A DNA stretch of 12,926 nucleotides. Source: Treponema sp. (GTDB lineage Bacteria; Spirochaetota; Spirochaetia; Treponematales; Treponemataceae). The stretch is from positions 1 through 12,926 of the forward strand of contig JAAVAM010000023.1 of the NCBI GenBank assembly GCA_014804085.1, given 5' to 3'. Shown here one piece after another: positions 5,965 through 11,993 of this stretch; within the stretch, counting starts at the first letter, position 1, and the number at the start of each line of letters is the position of its first letter. Under the pieces are notes generated by a model. The model worked only from the letters and a program-made list of their open reading frames with translations, was not told the DNA's origin and made no database searches. A program made the translations under genes and the position numbers.

Positions 5965-7479
5965 CTACTCCATCGGGCGAATCATCGACTCGATAAAGTC
6001 GATTTCTTCTTGCGATAGATTGTATTTGGCGTACAGTTCTTCGTCCGTCCACGGTTTGGAGAAGTCCTGCATGGGGACGAATTGATAAACGCTTTTTGTA
6101 CCGTTTTGAGTGTTTTTCTTTAACATTACAAAGAATCTAAAGAATTTAGTTTTAATATAGGAAATTACGTTTTCAGCGGTTAATCTATCTTCAAATTTCC
6201 CTATTTGCAAATATGTTTCAGTACAACAAGAATGTGGCTCGCCAATAAAAGGTTTGTTAATAATTTGATGCGGAAATCCTTCTCCAGCTCCATATCCAAA
6301 ACTTATAAATATCTTAAATTTATCAATAGATTCTATATTTTGAGGAATAACATAATCCGTACTTAAATATCCATGGGTCTTATTGGCATAGATTTTTATT
6401 CCATTTGATGAATTGTTTTTTGAGAAATCACTAAATGTCGAAGAAAAACCGAATGGACGGCGAACACTTACTAGTTCCATAAAAGACGGCTCATTAAAAA
6501 TTTTTACTTTATGAAAAATACTTATAGCCTGATTGTATCGTATGAAAACCTCATTTCCAGGCTCTAATAAGTTGCGTTGCATTGATGAAACGGTAGCCTC
6601 TTTGTTATGTGTATTAACAGAACAAACTCCAGCATTATCTCTATCCCATAGAAAATAGCAAACTCCTCCCTTGATTTCTACCCCTGGAAAACAGTCATCT
6701 GCGTTCGGAAAATCGTGTATAATACGTAAATGCGTATCATGCAACATCTCATTTCTAAATTCATCAAGTCCTTTTCCGCCAGTAAACCAACGAGAAGGCG
6801 TAATCATAATAAGATATCGTGGCATGAGTTTTTTTGCTTGAATGACAAATTTATCGTAAATAGGAATTGCGCTTGAGCCTGTACCGCCCCCGTCCCTTAA
6901 TTGATACGGCGGATTACTGATAATAACATCGAATTTCATATTAAATAACTTCTCCAAATCGTCAGTGTGGATAAATTCGTAAGCATGCGTTTCCAGTTCA
7001 TCGCCGCGCTCGTATTCCGATTGGTTTGCGCCGCAGTGTATGCATTTTCCGTTTTTCCACGTGTGCGAAGTTTTTTTGTACCTGATGTTTCCGTCGGCAC
7101 TTTCAAACTTGCTCACCGAAAACGCGCCGTCCGCGCTTTTGCTGCAATACACGCCACGGCGGGCGAGCAGGCCTGTAAGTTCGGTTATGGCAATGCCGAA
7201 AAGCTGCTTGTGAAAAATGTGGTCTATGCGTTCCTGCAAGTCAGGAAGTTGCGGCTCCAAGCCTTTTATCAGCCGTTTTGCGATTTCCCGCAAGAAAACG
7301 CCCGTCTTGCATGCCGGGTCTAGAAAAGTAGCATCGGGATTTTTGAAAAGTTCTTGCGGCAGCATATCCAGCATTTGATTGACGATTTCGGGCGGCGTAA
7401 ACACTTCGTCATTGGACAAATTCGCAAGGCAGGAGAGGACATCGGGGTTATATACTTTTCCGAACAGCGTGTTATCCAT
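5965..7479 (-). CDS. Eco57I-type N6-adenine DNA methylase
   Basis: A 504-residue protein. The methylase motifs are in the usual order: motif X 'SNDEVFTPPEIV' (22-33), motif I DPACKTGVF (54-62, with Lys in place of the usual first Gly) and motif IV NPPY (189-192), which marks adenine N6 methylation. A CIHCG segment preceded by HTWKNGK (about 140-156) may bind zinc. The region after about 230 should hold target recognition. The protein closes with 'PWTDEELYAKYNLSQEEIDFIESMI', a tail type shared by such methylases. The start overlaps the preceding gene by 8 nt (ATGGATAA) and is preceded by AGGAGG, so the two are coupled. Composition changes sharply inside the gene (about 6100-6960 is AT-rich). 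Target sequence is unknown. Confidence 0.9.
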   Translation of the reverse strand: MDNTLFGKVYNPDVLSCLANLSNDEVFTPPEIVNQMLDMLPQELFKNPDATFLDPACKTGVFLREIAKRLIKGLEPQLPDLQERIDHIFHKQLFGIAITELTGLLARRGVYCSKSADGAFSVSKFESADGNIRYKKTSHTWKNGKCIHCGANQSEYERGDELETHAYEFIHTDDLEKLFNMKFDVIISNPPYQLRDGGGTGSSAIPIYDKFVIQAKKLMPRYLIMITPSRWFTGGKGLDEFRNEMLHDTHLRIIHDFPNADDCFPGVEIKGGVCYFLWDRDNAGVCSVNTHNKEATVSSMQRNLLEPGNEVFIRYNQAISIFHKVKIFNEPSFMELVSVRRPFGFSSTFSDFSKNNSSNGIKIYANKTHGYLSTDYVIPQNIESIDKFKIFISFGYGAGEGFPHQIINKPFIGEPHSCCTETYLQIGKFEDRLTAENVISYIKTKFFRFFVMLKKNTQNGTKSVYQFVPMQDFSKPWTDEELYAKYNLSQEEIDFIESMIRPME

Positions 7480-8197
7480 TTTCTTGCACCCTCCTGTAAT
7501 GCGTTATGTATTTTTTCAGGAATATGCCTTCGTCCACGGTGTCGTCGAAAAGACTTCGTTGTTTTGTCTTTGGGGTGCCGTCGCTCTGCGCCAAAAGTTC
7601 GTCAAACGTATAATCGCTCCGTTGCAGCTGGCTTGCGGTCACAAACGCCCATTCGGAAAAGATGATTGGCTCGTCGGTGTCGTTCGCGTTTTCATCAACG
7701 CATTTCAGTGTGAGCGCATTGCCGCAAACGATATTGCGCGAAAGAATAAACTGCACGGCTTCGCGCGTTTGTTCGTTGCAATCCTTTTTACAAACTGCTT
7801 TATATTCCTTATCCCAAAGCGTGAACATTCTCTCCCGGCAAGCAATCACGTTGTCAAGCAAAATATCCACGCCATATATCGACGACGCGGCAAGCACGGC
7901 ATTCTTTTCATAATCGAGATGGCTGCGCCCATACTTGCGTTTCACTACGGCAAGTTTGCGTGAGAGTATTTCGGCGAGAAAATTACCATCGCCACAGGCA
8001 GGCTCTAAAAAGCGACTGTCAATACGTTCTGTTTCATCTTTTACCAAGTCGCACATCGCTTTCACCTCGCGCTCTGCGGTAAAAACTTCACCGTGCTGCC
8101 GTACCCGTTCTTTTGATTTTGTCTGGGCTGAGAATGTTTTTTCTGTCTGCTTTTTATTTTGTTCCATCGGCATACGTCGCGAGGCTCGCAAACGCAT
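7472..8197 (-). CDS. SAM-binding methylase-like protein lacking NPPY
   Basis: Up to 241 residues. It carries a motif X-like 'RVRQHGEVFTAEREV' and motif I EPACGDGNF (residues 65-73 from the 8197 start), then 'SIYGVDIL' and 'RNIVCGNALTL' in the places of methylase motifs II and III. Where motif IV NPPY/DPPY is expected there is only 'IIFSEWAFV'. It may therefore bind AdoMet but not methylate alone, acting as a partner of the coupled Eco57I-type methylase. The start is undecided: ATGs at 8197, 8173 and 8167 all lack a Shine-Dalgarno site. A TATAAT at 8202-8207 puts transcription initiation at about 8195-8197, so translation is either leaderless from 8197 or begins at 8167 (MEQNKK). It is the first gene of the methylase operon and is divergent from the XRE regulator. 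Confidence 0.8.
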   Translation of the reverse strand: MRLRASRRMPMEQNKKQTEKTFSAQTKSKERVRQHGEVFTAEREVKAMCDLVKDETERIDSRFLEPACGDGNFLAEILSRKLAVVKRKYGRSHLDYEKNAVLAASSIYGVDILLDNVIACRERMFTLWDKEYKAVCKKDCNEQTREAVQFILSRNIVCGNALTLKCVDENANDTDEPIIFSEWAFVTASQLQRSDYTFDELLAQSDGTPKTKQRSLFDDTVDEGIFLKKYITHYRRVQENG

Positions 8198-8201
8198 TTC
8201 T

Positions 8202-8230
8202 ATTATAATTCATTTGCATAATAAAGTCTA
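8202..8230 (-). promoter_or_regulatory. Methylase operon promoter
   Basis: On the minus strand there is TAGACT (8225-8230, 4 of 6 matches to TTGACA), a 17-bp spacer and a perfect TATAAT (8202-8207). The -10 ends only 4 nt before the first possible ATG. Confidence 0.65.
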
Positions 8231-8266
8231 TGCATTTGCAGATTATTTTACAATGTAAATGCATAG
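8211..8266. promoter_or_regulatory. Operator array of the divergent regulator
   Basis: CATTTGCA occurs at 8211-8218 and again at 8233-8240, 22 bp apart, and in inverted, one-base-variant form (TGTAAATG) at 8254-8261. The larger inverted repeat CTATGCATTT (8228-8237) / AAATGCATAG (8257-8266) is perfect over 10 bp, and TTTACA-A-TGTAAA (8247-8259) is a perfect palindrome. One arm overlaps the methylase -35 and the other abuts the XRE -10, so a bound dimer could switch both promoters. Binding by the adjacent XRE protein is inferred. Confidence 0.6.
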
Positions 8267-8272
8267 TATAAT
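8267..8272 (+). promoter_or_regulatory. -10 box of the XRE regulator (leaderless start)
   Basis: A perfect TATAAT ends 5 nt before the ATG at 8278, so the likely +1 is the A of the start codon. There is no good -35 at 16-18 bp upstream, as expected for an activator-dependent promoter. Confidence 0.6.
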
Positions 8273-8277
8273 GCGGT

Positions 8278-8577
8278 ATGGATATCTTAGGCAAGATCCG
8301 AAAATTGCAACGCGACCGCCAGTGGACAGACTACAAGCTAGCACAGGAAGCGGACATTCCGTTAGCTACGCTGGTCTCCCTTTTTCAGCGCAACAATCCT
8401 CCAAAAATCGAAACGCTGCAAAGTCTTTGCAAGGCGTTCGGATTGACGCTTGCCCAATTCTTTTTGGAAGATGAAAAAATAGAAGTGTTGAGCGATACGG
8501 AAAAAGAAATGCTCAAAGTGTTCCGCAGGCTTTCTCCCAAACAAAAGCGCGCGCTCGTCACCGTGTTTCAAGATTGA
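8278..8577 (+). CDS. XRE-family regulator, probable controller of the methylase operon
   Basis: A 99-residue protein. Residues about 4-62 form a helix-turn-helix of the XRE type ('TDYKLAQEADIPLATLVSLFQRNNPPKIETLQSLCKAFGLTLAQFF'). A short helical tail follows ('SDTEKEMLKVFRRLSPKQKRALVTVFQD'). It is divergent from the methylase operon, with an operator-like array between the two. Its size and position match controller (C) proteins of restriction-modification systems, many of which are also leaderless. There is no Shine-Dalgarno sequence before the ATG, which supports leaderless translation. The array is not the classic GACT...AGTC C-box, so the C-protein role is inferred. The next gene downstream, the HipA-like kinase, is convergent, so this is not an obvious HipB. 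Confidence 0.87.
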   Translation: MDILGKIRKLQRDRQWTDYKLAQEADIPLATLVSLFQRNNPPKIETLQSLCKAFGLTLAQFFLEDEKIEVLSDTEKEMLKVFRRLSPKQKRALVTVFQD

Positions 8578-8713
8578 GCGCGCCACAAAATGCCCGGCAA
8601 TTGCACATTCGAGTTTAACTATATGCGACGGATTTGATATGGTACTCGGCGATATTTTTCAGACTCTCCGTCACTGGCTTCCGACATGAACACGAAACAC
8701 TTTTCGGGGCTTT

Positions 8714-8738
8714 CGCAAAAATCCCGTTGACACGCCGC
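8714..8738 (+). repeat. 25-bp direct repeat, left copy
   Basis: Identical over 25 bp to 10053-10077. The two copies bracket the HipA-like kinase gene at a distance of about 1.34 kb. It contains the TTGACA box. It may be a duplicated tRNA promoter or a trace of recombination. Confidence 0.85.
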
Positions 8739-8759
8739 ATCAGTGGGGGGGGGTATGAT
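8714..8759 (+). promoter_or_regulatory. Promoter-like copy with a 9-G homopolymer in its spacer
   Basis: The 25 bp at 8714-8738 are identical to 10053-10077, the -35 region of the tRNA-Val promoter. Here TTGACA (8727-8732) is followed by a 21-bp spacer that includes nine consecutive Gs (8745-8753), then TATGAT (8754-8759). At 21 bp the promoter should be nearly silent; losing four Gs would restore 17 bp. No convincing gene lies immediately downstream on this strand, and a transcript would run antisense into the HipA-like gene. The rest of 8578-8825 holds no gene that I can support. Confidence 0.55.
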
Positions 8760-8778
8760 TTATGGTAAGGATAATTTT

Positions 8779-8797
8779 ATTTATCCAAAGGATAAAT
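8779..8797. repeat. Perfect inverted repeat near the 3' end of the HipA-like gene
   Basis: ATTTATCC-AAA-GGATAAAT is an 8+3+8 palindrome, with extra GGATAA/ATCC sequence on either side. It lies 29 bp beyond the HipA-like stop codon. Without a T-run on the minus strand it is a weak terminator candidate, possibly an mRNA end-stabilising hairpin. Confidence 0.45.
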
Positions 8798-8825
8798 CCT
8801 TGTCCGCAGGGAACGGCAGAAACAA

Positions 8826-9959
8826 CTAGCGCAGCAACAACGCGGCATTGCTTCTTATCTGGCTTTCAATGGCAGAAAGCCGCTGCCTCGGCACGTTATA
8901 GCGCGGATGTCGCGTAAAACGAAAACGCAGGATGCCGCGCAGCCTGTCCTTATGCCATTGCGTCATACACGCTTTCGCGGCCTCCACAAAATGGTCATAT
9001 ACGCACGGCAGCAGGCTTCTGTCATAGTCGGCAAGTGATTCGCGCGAATCAAAGTCACCGGGACCGGCAAGACTGTACAGCGAATTTCCGTGGTCAAACA
9101 GCGGCGCAGGCGCAATGATCGTATTTGTCCTGCTGTCAAGCAAGAAGCCGAAATTCCCGTAGTGCCGGTCCGTGTTTTTTATGACGGCATCAAGCACCAG
9201 CATGTCGGCAAGCGACTTTTCAAATGCACCGCCGAGCGACCGATAAAAAGCGGCGACCGCATCAAAACCGCCTTCCGGCACAATTTTCCCGGCAGGAATA
9301 TACGAAACTTCCTTTGTCGTGAAAAGAGCGCACGTAGAGCAAATCTCGCCCTTCCATTTTGATAGCCCGTAGGAAACCGATTGTATGCCGAGTGTCTCCG
9401 CAACCTGATGCGCGTAGAATTCCGAATACGGCTCGAATCCCGTATTTGACGCGCCGCTTGTGCCTCCCTTATAAAGCACAATGCTGCCGTTTATCCGCCG
9501 CCAGCACTTGGGGAGCATTCCGTTCGTCGTGAATTCCGGGCTTGAGGCAAAACTTGAGCGGACAGAACTGCCGTAACCGGTAAAGGCGATGCGTCCCAAC
9601 ACCGCGCTGAACCGGTTGTCATATAAGTTGTAGTTTTCAAACGTGCCGTCGAATCCTTCTTCTACGACCCAATAGCAGTCATTCAGCGACAACCCCTTTG
9701 AGACAGAGATGATTCCGAGCGGCCGGTTCGCGCTCAGACCGCACTTTGCAAGAAAAGAATCGACAAAAGCCCTATTCTTAGGGATGCTCCTGCGGCGTAT
9801 CCATGACTCAAGCCCTTTCTCGGAAAGCTCCAAATCCTTGGGCAGGAGCGTCTTTTTATCTTCATCAGCCCACACGATTTTATATCCCGGAGTGCTGCTG
9901 TTAGCATCCGCAGAAAATCTGAGCAAATCCGTATCAAAATGCTTGAGCGTATAAACCAT
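8826..9959 (-). CDS. Stand-alone HipA-like Ser/Thr kinase
   Basis: A 377-residue protein. The HipA kinase fold is indicated by 'TTNGMLPKCWRR' and 'IVLYKGG' (about residues 145-167; ATP-binding Lys), the catalytic loop KNTDRHYGNFGF (Asp at 264) and APLFDHGNSL (about 285), which supplies the metal-binding Asp. The N-terminal third ('WIRRRSIPKNRAFVDSFL', 'LGIISVSKGLSLNDCYWV') is not the classic HipA N domain but resembles a separate group of HipA-like proteins found without HipB. Targets are unknown; classic HipA phosphorylates a tRNA synthetase. The start at ATG 9957-9959 has a weak GAG/AAAGAAG upstream; an ATG at 9989 has no site. No HTH antitoxin is adjacent. The catalytic residues look intact. 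Confidence 0.83.
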   Translation of the reverse strand: MVYTLKHFDTDLLRFSADANSSTPGYKIVWADEDKKTLLPKDLELSEKGLESWIRRRSIPKNRAFVDSFLAKCGLSANRPLGIISVSKGLSLNDCYWVVEEGFDGTFENYNLYDNRFSAVLGRIAFTGYGSSVRSSFASSPEFTTNGMLPKCWRRINGSIVLYKGGTSGASNTGFEPYSEFYAHQVAETLGIQSVSYGLSKWKGEICSTCALFTTKEVSYIPAGKIVPEGGFDAVAAFYRSLGGAFEKSLADMLVLDAVIKNTDRHYGNFGFLLDSRTNTIIAPAPLFDHGNSLYSLAGPGDFDSRESLADYDRSLLPCVYDHFVEAAKACMTQWHKDRLRGILRFRFTRHPRYNVPRQRLSAIESQIRSNAALLLR

Positions 9960-10052
9960 CTTCTTTACTCGAAAGATACTATAGCACATATTCTAAAAGA
10001 AAAAAAGTGATGACAGCCGCGCCATGTATGCATCAAAACGGCGGCATCTTTC

Positions 10053-10077
10053 CGCAAAAATCCCGTTGACACGCCGC
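10053..10077 (+). repeat. 25-bp direct repeat, right copy (tRNA promoter)
   Basis: Second copy of the sequence at 8714-8738, here forming the upstream part and -35 box of the tRNA-Val promoter. Confidence 0.85.
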
Positions 10078-10094
10078 CGCTTTTTCGGTATGAT
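10066..10094 (+). promoter_or_regulatory. tRNA-Val promoter
   Basis: A perfect TTGACA (10066-10071), a 17-bp spacer and TATGAT (10089-10094), 11 bp upstream of the tRNA. The GC-rich stretch after the -35 contrasts with the G-tract in the left copy of the repeat. Confidence 0.8.
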
Positions 10095-10105
10095 GAAATT
10101 ACTTC

Positions 10106-10177
10106 GGTCGATTAACTCAGTGGTAGAGTGCTACCTTCACACGGTAGAAGTCACTGGTTCAAGTCCAGTATCGACCA
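10106..10177 (+). tRNA. tRNA-Val (anticodon CAC)
   Basis: All arms fold by eye. The acceptor GGTCGAT/ATCGACC pairs over 7 bp, the D stem is ACTC/GAGT and the T arm is ACTGG-TTCAAGT-CCAGT. The anticodon stem is CTACC/GGTAG with loop TTCACAC, giving anticodon CAC (reads GUG). The discriminator is A and CCA is not encoded. It has its own promoter and terminator. It sits at the boundary between the accessory region and the transhydrogenase operon, a usual kind of integration landmark, although I found no duplicated tRNA 3' end in the window. Confidence 0.95.
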
Positions 10178-10187
10178 AATACGCGAC

Positions 10188-10218
10188 AAAAAACGCCCCA
10201 CATTGTGGGGCGTTTTTT
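10188..10218. terminator. Bidirectional rho-independent terminator
   Basis: AAAAAACGCCCCAC and GTGGGGCGTTTTTT form a long perfect hairpin with a T6 tail on the plus strand and the matching T6 on the minus strand. It ends the tRNA-Val transcript from the left and the transhydrogenase operon from the right, 10 nt beyond the pntB stop. Confidence 0.92.
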
Positions 10219-10227
10219 ATGTCCGTG

Positions 10228-11655
10228 CTAGTTGTCGCTGAACTCGCTCACCAGCGCGCTGACGGTCGCCTTTGCGTCGCCGTAAATCATCACGGTGTTG
10301 TCGTTCGTGAACAGCGGGTTCTCCACACCACTGAATCCCGTGCCCTTTCCGCGCTTCAGCACGAATACCGTGCGCGCCTCATGCGCGTTGACGATCGGCA
10401 TGCCGTACAGCGGCGACGACTCGTCGTTGATCGCGTCCGGGTTCACCACGTCATTCGCGCCGATGACGATGGCGACATCGATATTGCTCATCTGCGGGTT
10501 CATCTCGTCGCTCGTCTTGAGCTGCTCATACGGGACGTTCGCCTCGGCAAGCAGCACGTTCATGTGCCCGGGCATACGACCGGCCACCGGGTGGATCGCA
10601 AAGTTCACCTCCGCGCCGTTTTCCTCCAGCTTGTCGCACAGTTCCTTGACTGCGTGCTGCGCCTGCGCCACCGCCATGCCGTACCCCGGCACGATGACCA
10701 CCTGCTTCGCCGCCTCAAGGATCATGTACGCGTCCTCAACGCTCATCGCCTTCGGCTCTTTTGCCGGACCTGCCGCGCCTTTTTTCTTTGCGCCGCCAAA
10801 ACTCTTGAACAGCAGGCTCGCAAAGGTGCGGTTCATCGCCTTGCACATAATCAGCGTGAGGATCAAGCCCGACGCGCCGACCAGACAGCCGGAGACGACC
10901 AGCACCGTGTTGCCGATCGCAAAGCCCGCGAACGCCGCCGCAAGGCCGGAGAGCGCGTTCAGGAACGAGATGATGACCGGCATATCGCCGCCGCCAATCG
11001 GCAGTACCATCGTAAAGCCGAGCAACAGGAACGCCGCCGCCGCCACGATAATGCCGCACCGCTCAATCTGCGCAAAGCCGAACGGGTTGTCCGCCGCAAA
11101 GAGCGCGTACACCACAATCGCGACCAAGCCGATCACGCACAGCAACCCGTTCACGAAATTCTTTGCGGGAATCGCCACGTTCTTCTTGAACGCCTTGCCG
11201 CTCAGCTTGCCCCATGCCACGACCGAACCGGTAAAGGCGACCGCGCCAATGGCAATCGTCAGTCCGAGCGAAATGGCCGTGAACGCGTCGCCCTTGGGCT
11301 GCGCCAAATACTGCGCGATTGCCACGAGGAACGAGGAAAGACCGCCGAATCCGTTGAAGAGCGCGACCAGTTCGGGCATGCCCGTCATCTGCACTTTCTT
11401 TGACCAGACAATGCCGATGAGCGAGCCGACGATGACCGCGACCGCCACGTAGCAGTAGCCGTTGAAGCGGAAGTCCGCGTTCCATGAGCCGACCACGCCC
11501 CGCTCGCACAGGACGGTGATGACCGCGATGAGCATACCGACGGCGGAGTAGCCGTTGCCCTTGCGCGCCGTGTCGGTCTTGCCGAGCAGCTTTATGCCGC
11601 GGATGAAAAAGATACATGAGACCATGTAGAGGATTTTAATCGCTATGTCGTTCAT
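10228..11655 (-). CDS. pntB: NAD(P) transhydrogenase subunit beta
   Basis: A 475-residue protein, full length for PntB. The N-terminal half has about eight or nine hydrophobic membrane segments forming the proton channel (for example 'VAIPAKNFVNGLLCVIGL' and the glycine-rich 'VLPIGGGDMPVIISFLNALSG'). The C-terminal domain from about residue 300 binds NADP(H): 'VVIVPGYGMAVAQAQHAV', 'AIHPVAGRMPGHMNVLLAEA' and 'DVAIVIGANDVVNP'. With PntA it transfers hydride between NADH and NADP+ using the proton-motive force in the inner membrane. The ATG immediately follows the stop codon of the alpha-2 gene. It is the last gene before the bidirectional terminator. Base composition here is GC-richer than in the island. 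Confidence 0.96.
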   Translation of the reverse strand: MNDIAIKILYMVSCIFFIRGIKLLGKTDTARKGNGYSAVGMLIAVITVLCERGVVGSWNADFRFNGYCYVAVAVIVGSLIGIVWSKKVQMTGMPELVALFNGFGGLSSFLVAIAQYLAQPKGDAFTAISLGLTIAIGAVAFTGSVVAWGKLSGKAFKKNVAIPAKNFVNGLLCVIGLVAIVVYALFAADNPFGFAQIERCGIIVAAAAFLLLGFTMVLPIGGGDMPVIISFLNALSGLAAAFAGFAIGNTVLVVSGCLVGASGLILTLIMCKAMNRTFASLLFKSFGGAKKKGAAGPAKEPKAMSVEDAYMILEAAKQVVIVPGYGMAVAQAQHAVKELCDKLEENGAEVNFAIHPVAGRMPGHMNVLLAEANVPYEQLKTSDEMNPQMSNIDVAIVIGANDVVNPDAINDESSPLYGMPIVNAHEARTVFVLKRGKGTGFSGVENPLFTNDNTVMIYGDAKATVSALVSEFSDN

Positions 11656-11970
11656 TTACTTGCCCGCCTTCTTGTCGTCCTTTTTCTTGAACATACCGAG
11701 CATACGGTCGGTGACCAGGTAGCCGCCCACTACGTTGATGGTGGCGAACACAATCGCAAAGAAGCCCAAAATCGAGCCGAGCTGGCTGTAGCCGCCCTCG
11801 CTCACCGTCACCGCGACGGCAGTCACGCTGATTGCGCCGACCACCGTAATGCCCGAAATGGCGTTCGTGCCGCTCATCAGCGGCGTGTGTAGCTGCGACG
11901 GCACTTTCGCGATCAGCTCAAGCCCCAGGAACGCCGCAATGACGAACACGAAAATAAGCATGATGTCCAT
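11656..11970 (-). CDS. pntAB: NAD(P) transhydrogenase subunit alpha, membrane part (alpha-2)
   Basis: A 104-residue membrane protein with three or four hydrophobic segments and the conserved 'SQLHTPLMSGTNAISGITVVGAI' signature of the PntA C-terminal membrane domain, followed by a lysine-rich cytoplasmic tail. In many bacteria the alpha subunit is split into a soluble NAD-binding protein and this small membrane protein, as here. The start at ATG 11968-11970 has GGAG 8 nt upstream (11979-11982); a TTG two codons earlier would be too close to that site. Confidence 0.93.
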   Translation of the reverse strand: MDIMLIFVFVIAAFLGLELIAKVPSQLHTPLMSGTNAISGITVVGAISVTAVAVTVSEGGYSQLGSILGFFAIVFATINVVGGYLVTDRMLGMFKKKDDKKAGK

Positions 11971-11993
11971 TTTCAATTCTCCTTAATACTCAA

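Noticed and set aside
8278..8577. The XRE gene considered as a HipB partner of the HipA-like kinase
   Set aside because: It is convergent to the kinase gene and about 250 bp from it, whereas HipB normally precedes HipA in the same operon. Its operator array points to the methylase promoter instead.
8762..8922. Short plus-strand frame of about 53 codons just after the poly-G promoter-like sequence
   Set aside because: It runs antisense into the end of the HipA-like gene, has no clear ribosome binding site for its size and shows no recognisable sequence.
10024..11403. A long open frame on the plus strand overlapping the tRNA-Val gene and most of pntB
   Set aside because: It covers a tRNA and its terminator and lies opposite a clear transhydrogenase gene. 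Its product is an arginine/histidine-rich low-information sequence, typical of a shadow frame in GC-rich coding DNA.
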